Below, in pieces: positions 63,879 through 64,000 of a DNA stretch of 64,000 bases (the first letter of the stretch is position 1; every line of letters starts with the position of its first letter). Both the position numbers and the translations under genes were made by a program. The notes under the pieces are model-generated. The model worked only from the letters and a program-made list of their open reading frames with translations. It was not told where the DNA came from and made no database searches. The stretch is from Acidovorax radicis N35 (GTDB lineage: Bacteria > Pseudomonadota > Gammaproteobacteria > Burkholderiales > Burkholderiaceae_C): contig NZ_AFBG01000021.1 in the NCBI RefSeq assembly GCF_000204195.1, positions 62,001 through 126,000 on the forward strand, in the 5' to 3' direction.

Positions 63879-64000
63879 GCGTGCGCTCCTTGGGGCTGTT
63901 GTGGCAGTCGATGCAATGGTTGCCATCGTTGTGGTGATTGCGGTGTCGCGGATGCGGCGGCCGGGCAGTATGCGGGGCGGATGGGCCAGAACATGCTCCG

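Overview
The window is GC-rich chromosomal DNA from a betaproteobacterium, most likely a member of the Comamonadaceae close to Acidovorax. That placement is inferred from the protein families, from a protocatechuate 4,5-cleavage operon in the order E-F-D-A-B-C known from Comamonas (pmd genes), and from short intergenic repeats that I recall as typical of that family. No rRNA, tRNA, CRISPR array, integrase or transposase gene was seen.

Layout. 0-7.5 kb: the end of a GH18 chitinase, tkt and gap (transketolase, GAPDH), a MscS-type channel, and two envelope lipoproteins (DUF4398; DUF4398-OmpA). 7.6-11.6 kb: a minus-strand run of small accessory genes (YdeI-like, DUF1801, aldo/keto reductase, an Imm33-like protein and an AT-richer DUF4279 protein). 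11.9-19.0 kb: the protocatechuate meta-cleavage operon with a ModA-like leading gene and a divergent LysR regulator. 19.1-29.2 kb: a branched-chain-amino-acid-type ABC transporter operon extended by a Bug receptor and a DUF1932 dehydrogenase, then a VanR-like GntR regulator divergent from vanAB. 29.5-36 kb: a ribosome-associated HPF-like protein and an overlapping gene pair, FecR-TPR-beta-barrel plus CHASE2 adenylate cyclase. 36-40.5 kb: a class I glutamine amidotransferase-like hydrolase, a second LigAB-type dioxygenase with a divergent LysR, a VOC protein and an AraC regulator. 40.7-46.6 kb: a radical-SAM DNA-repair pair behind a LexA-type box, a flavin-type oxidase, a GST, a LysR regulator, a low-complexity secreted protein and SlyD. 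46.7-64 kb: pirin, an MFS pump, a TetR-controlled DUF1579/GFA/VOC operon, a WYL regulator facing a NIPSNAP pair, three LysR regulators each divergent from a short-chain dehydrogenase, and several secreted proteins.

How it fits together. VanAB would convert vanillate to protocatechuate, and the lig/pmd operon would take that to pyruvate and oxaloacetate. The same TGTATACA palindrome lies in front of vanAB, vanR, the ABC transporter operon and the lig operon, so one GntR regulator may tie uptake, demethylation and ring cleavage together. This is an inference from sequence only.

The intergenic DNA is unusually informative. It holds two clear and one decayed two-armed, hairpin-rich elements with terminal inverted repeats, eight copies of a two-hairpin repeat (one with compensatory base changes), and four copies of a CCCCCTGAG-type repeat that in two cases supplies the stop codon of the gene it follows.
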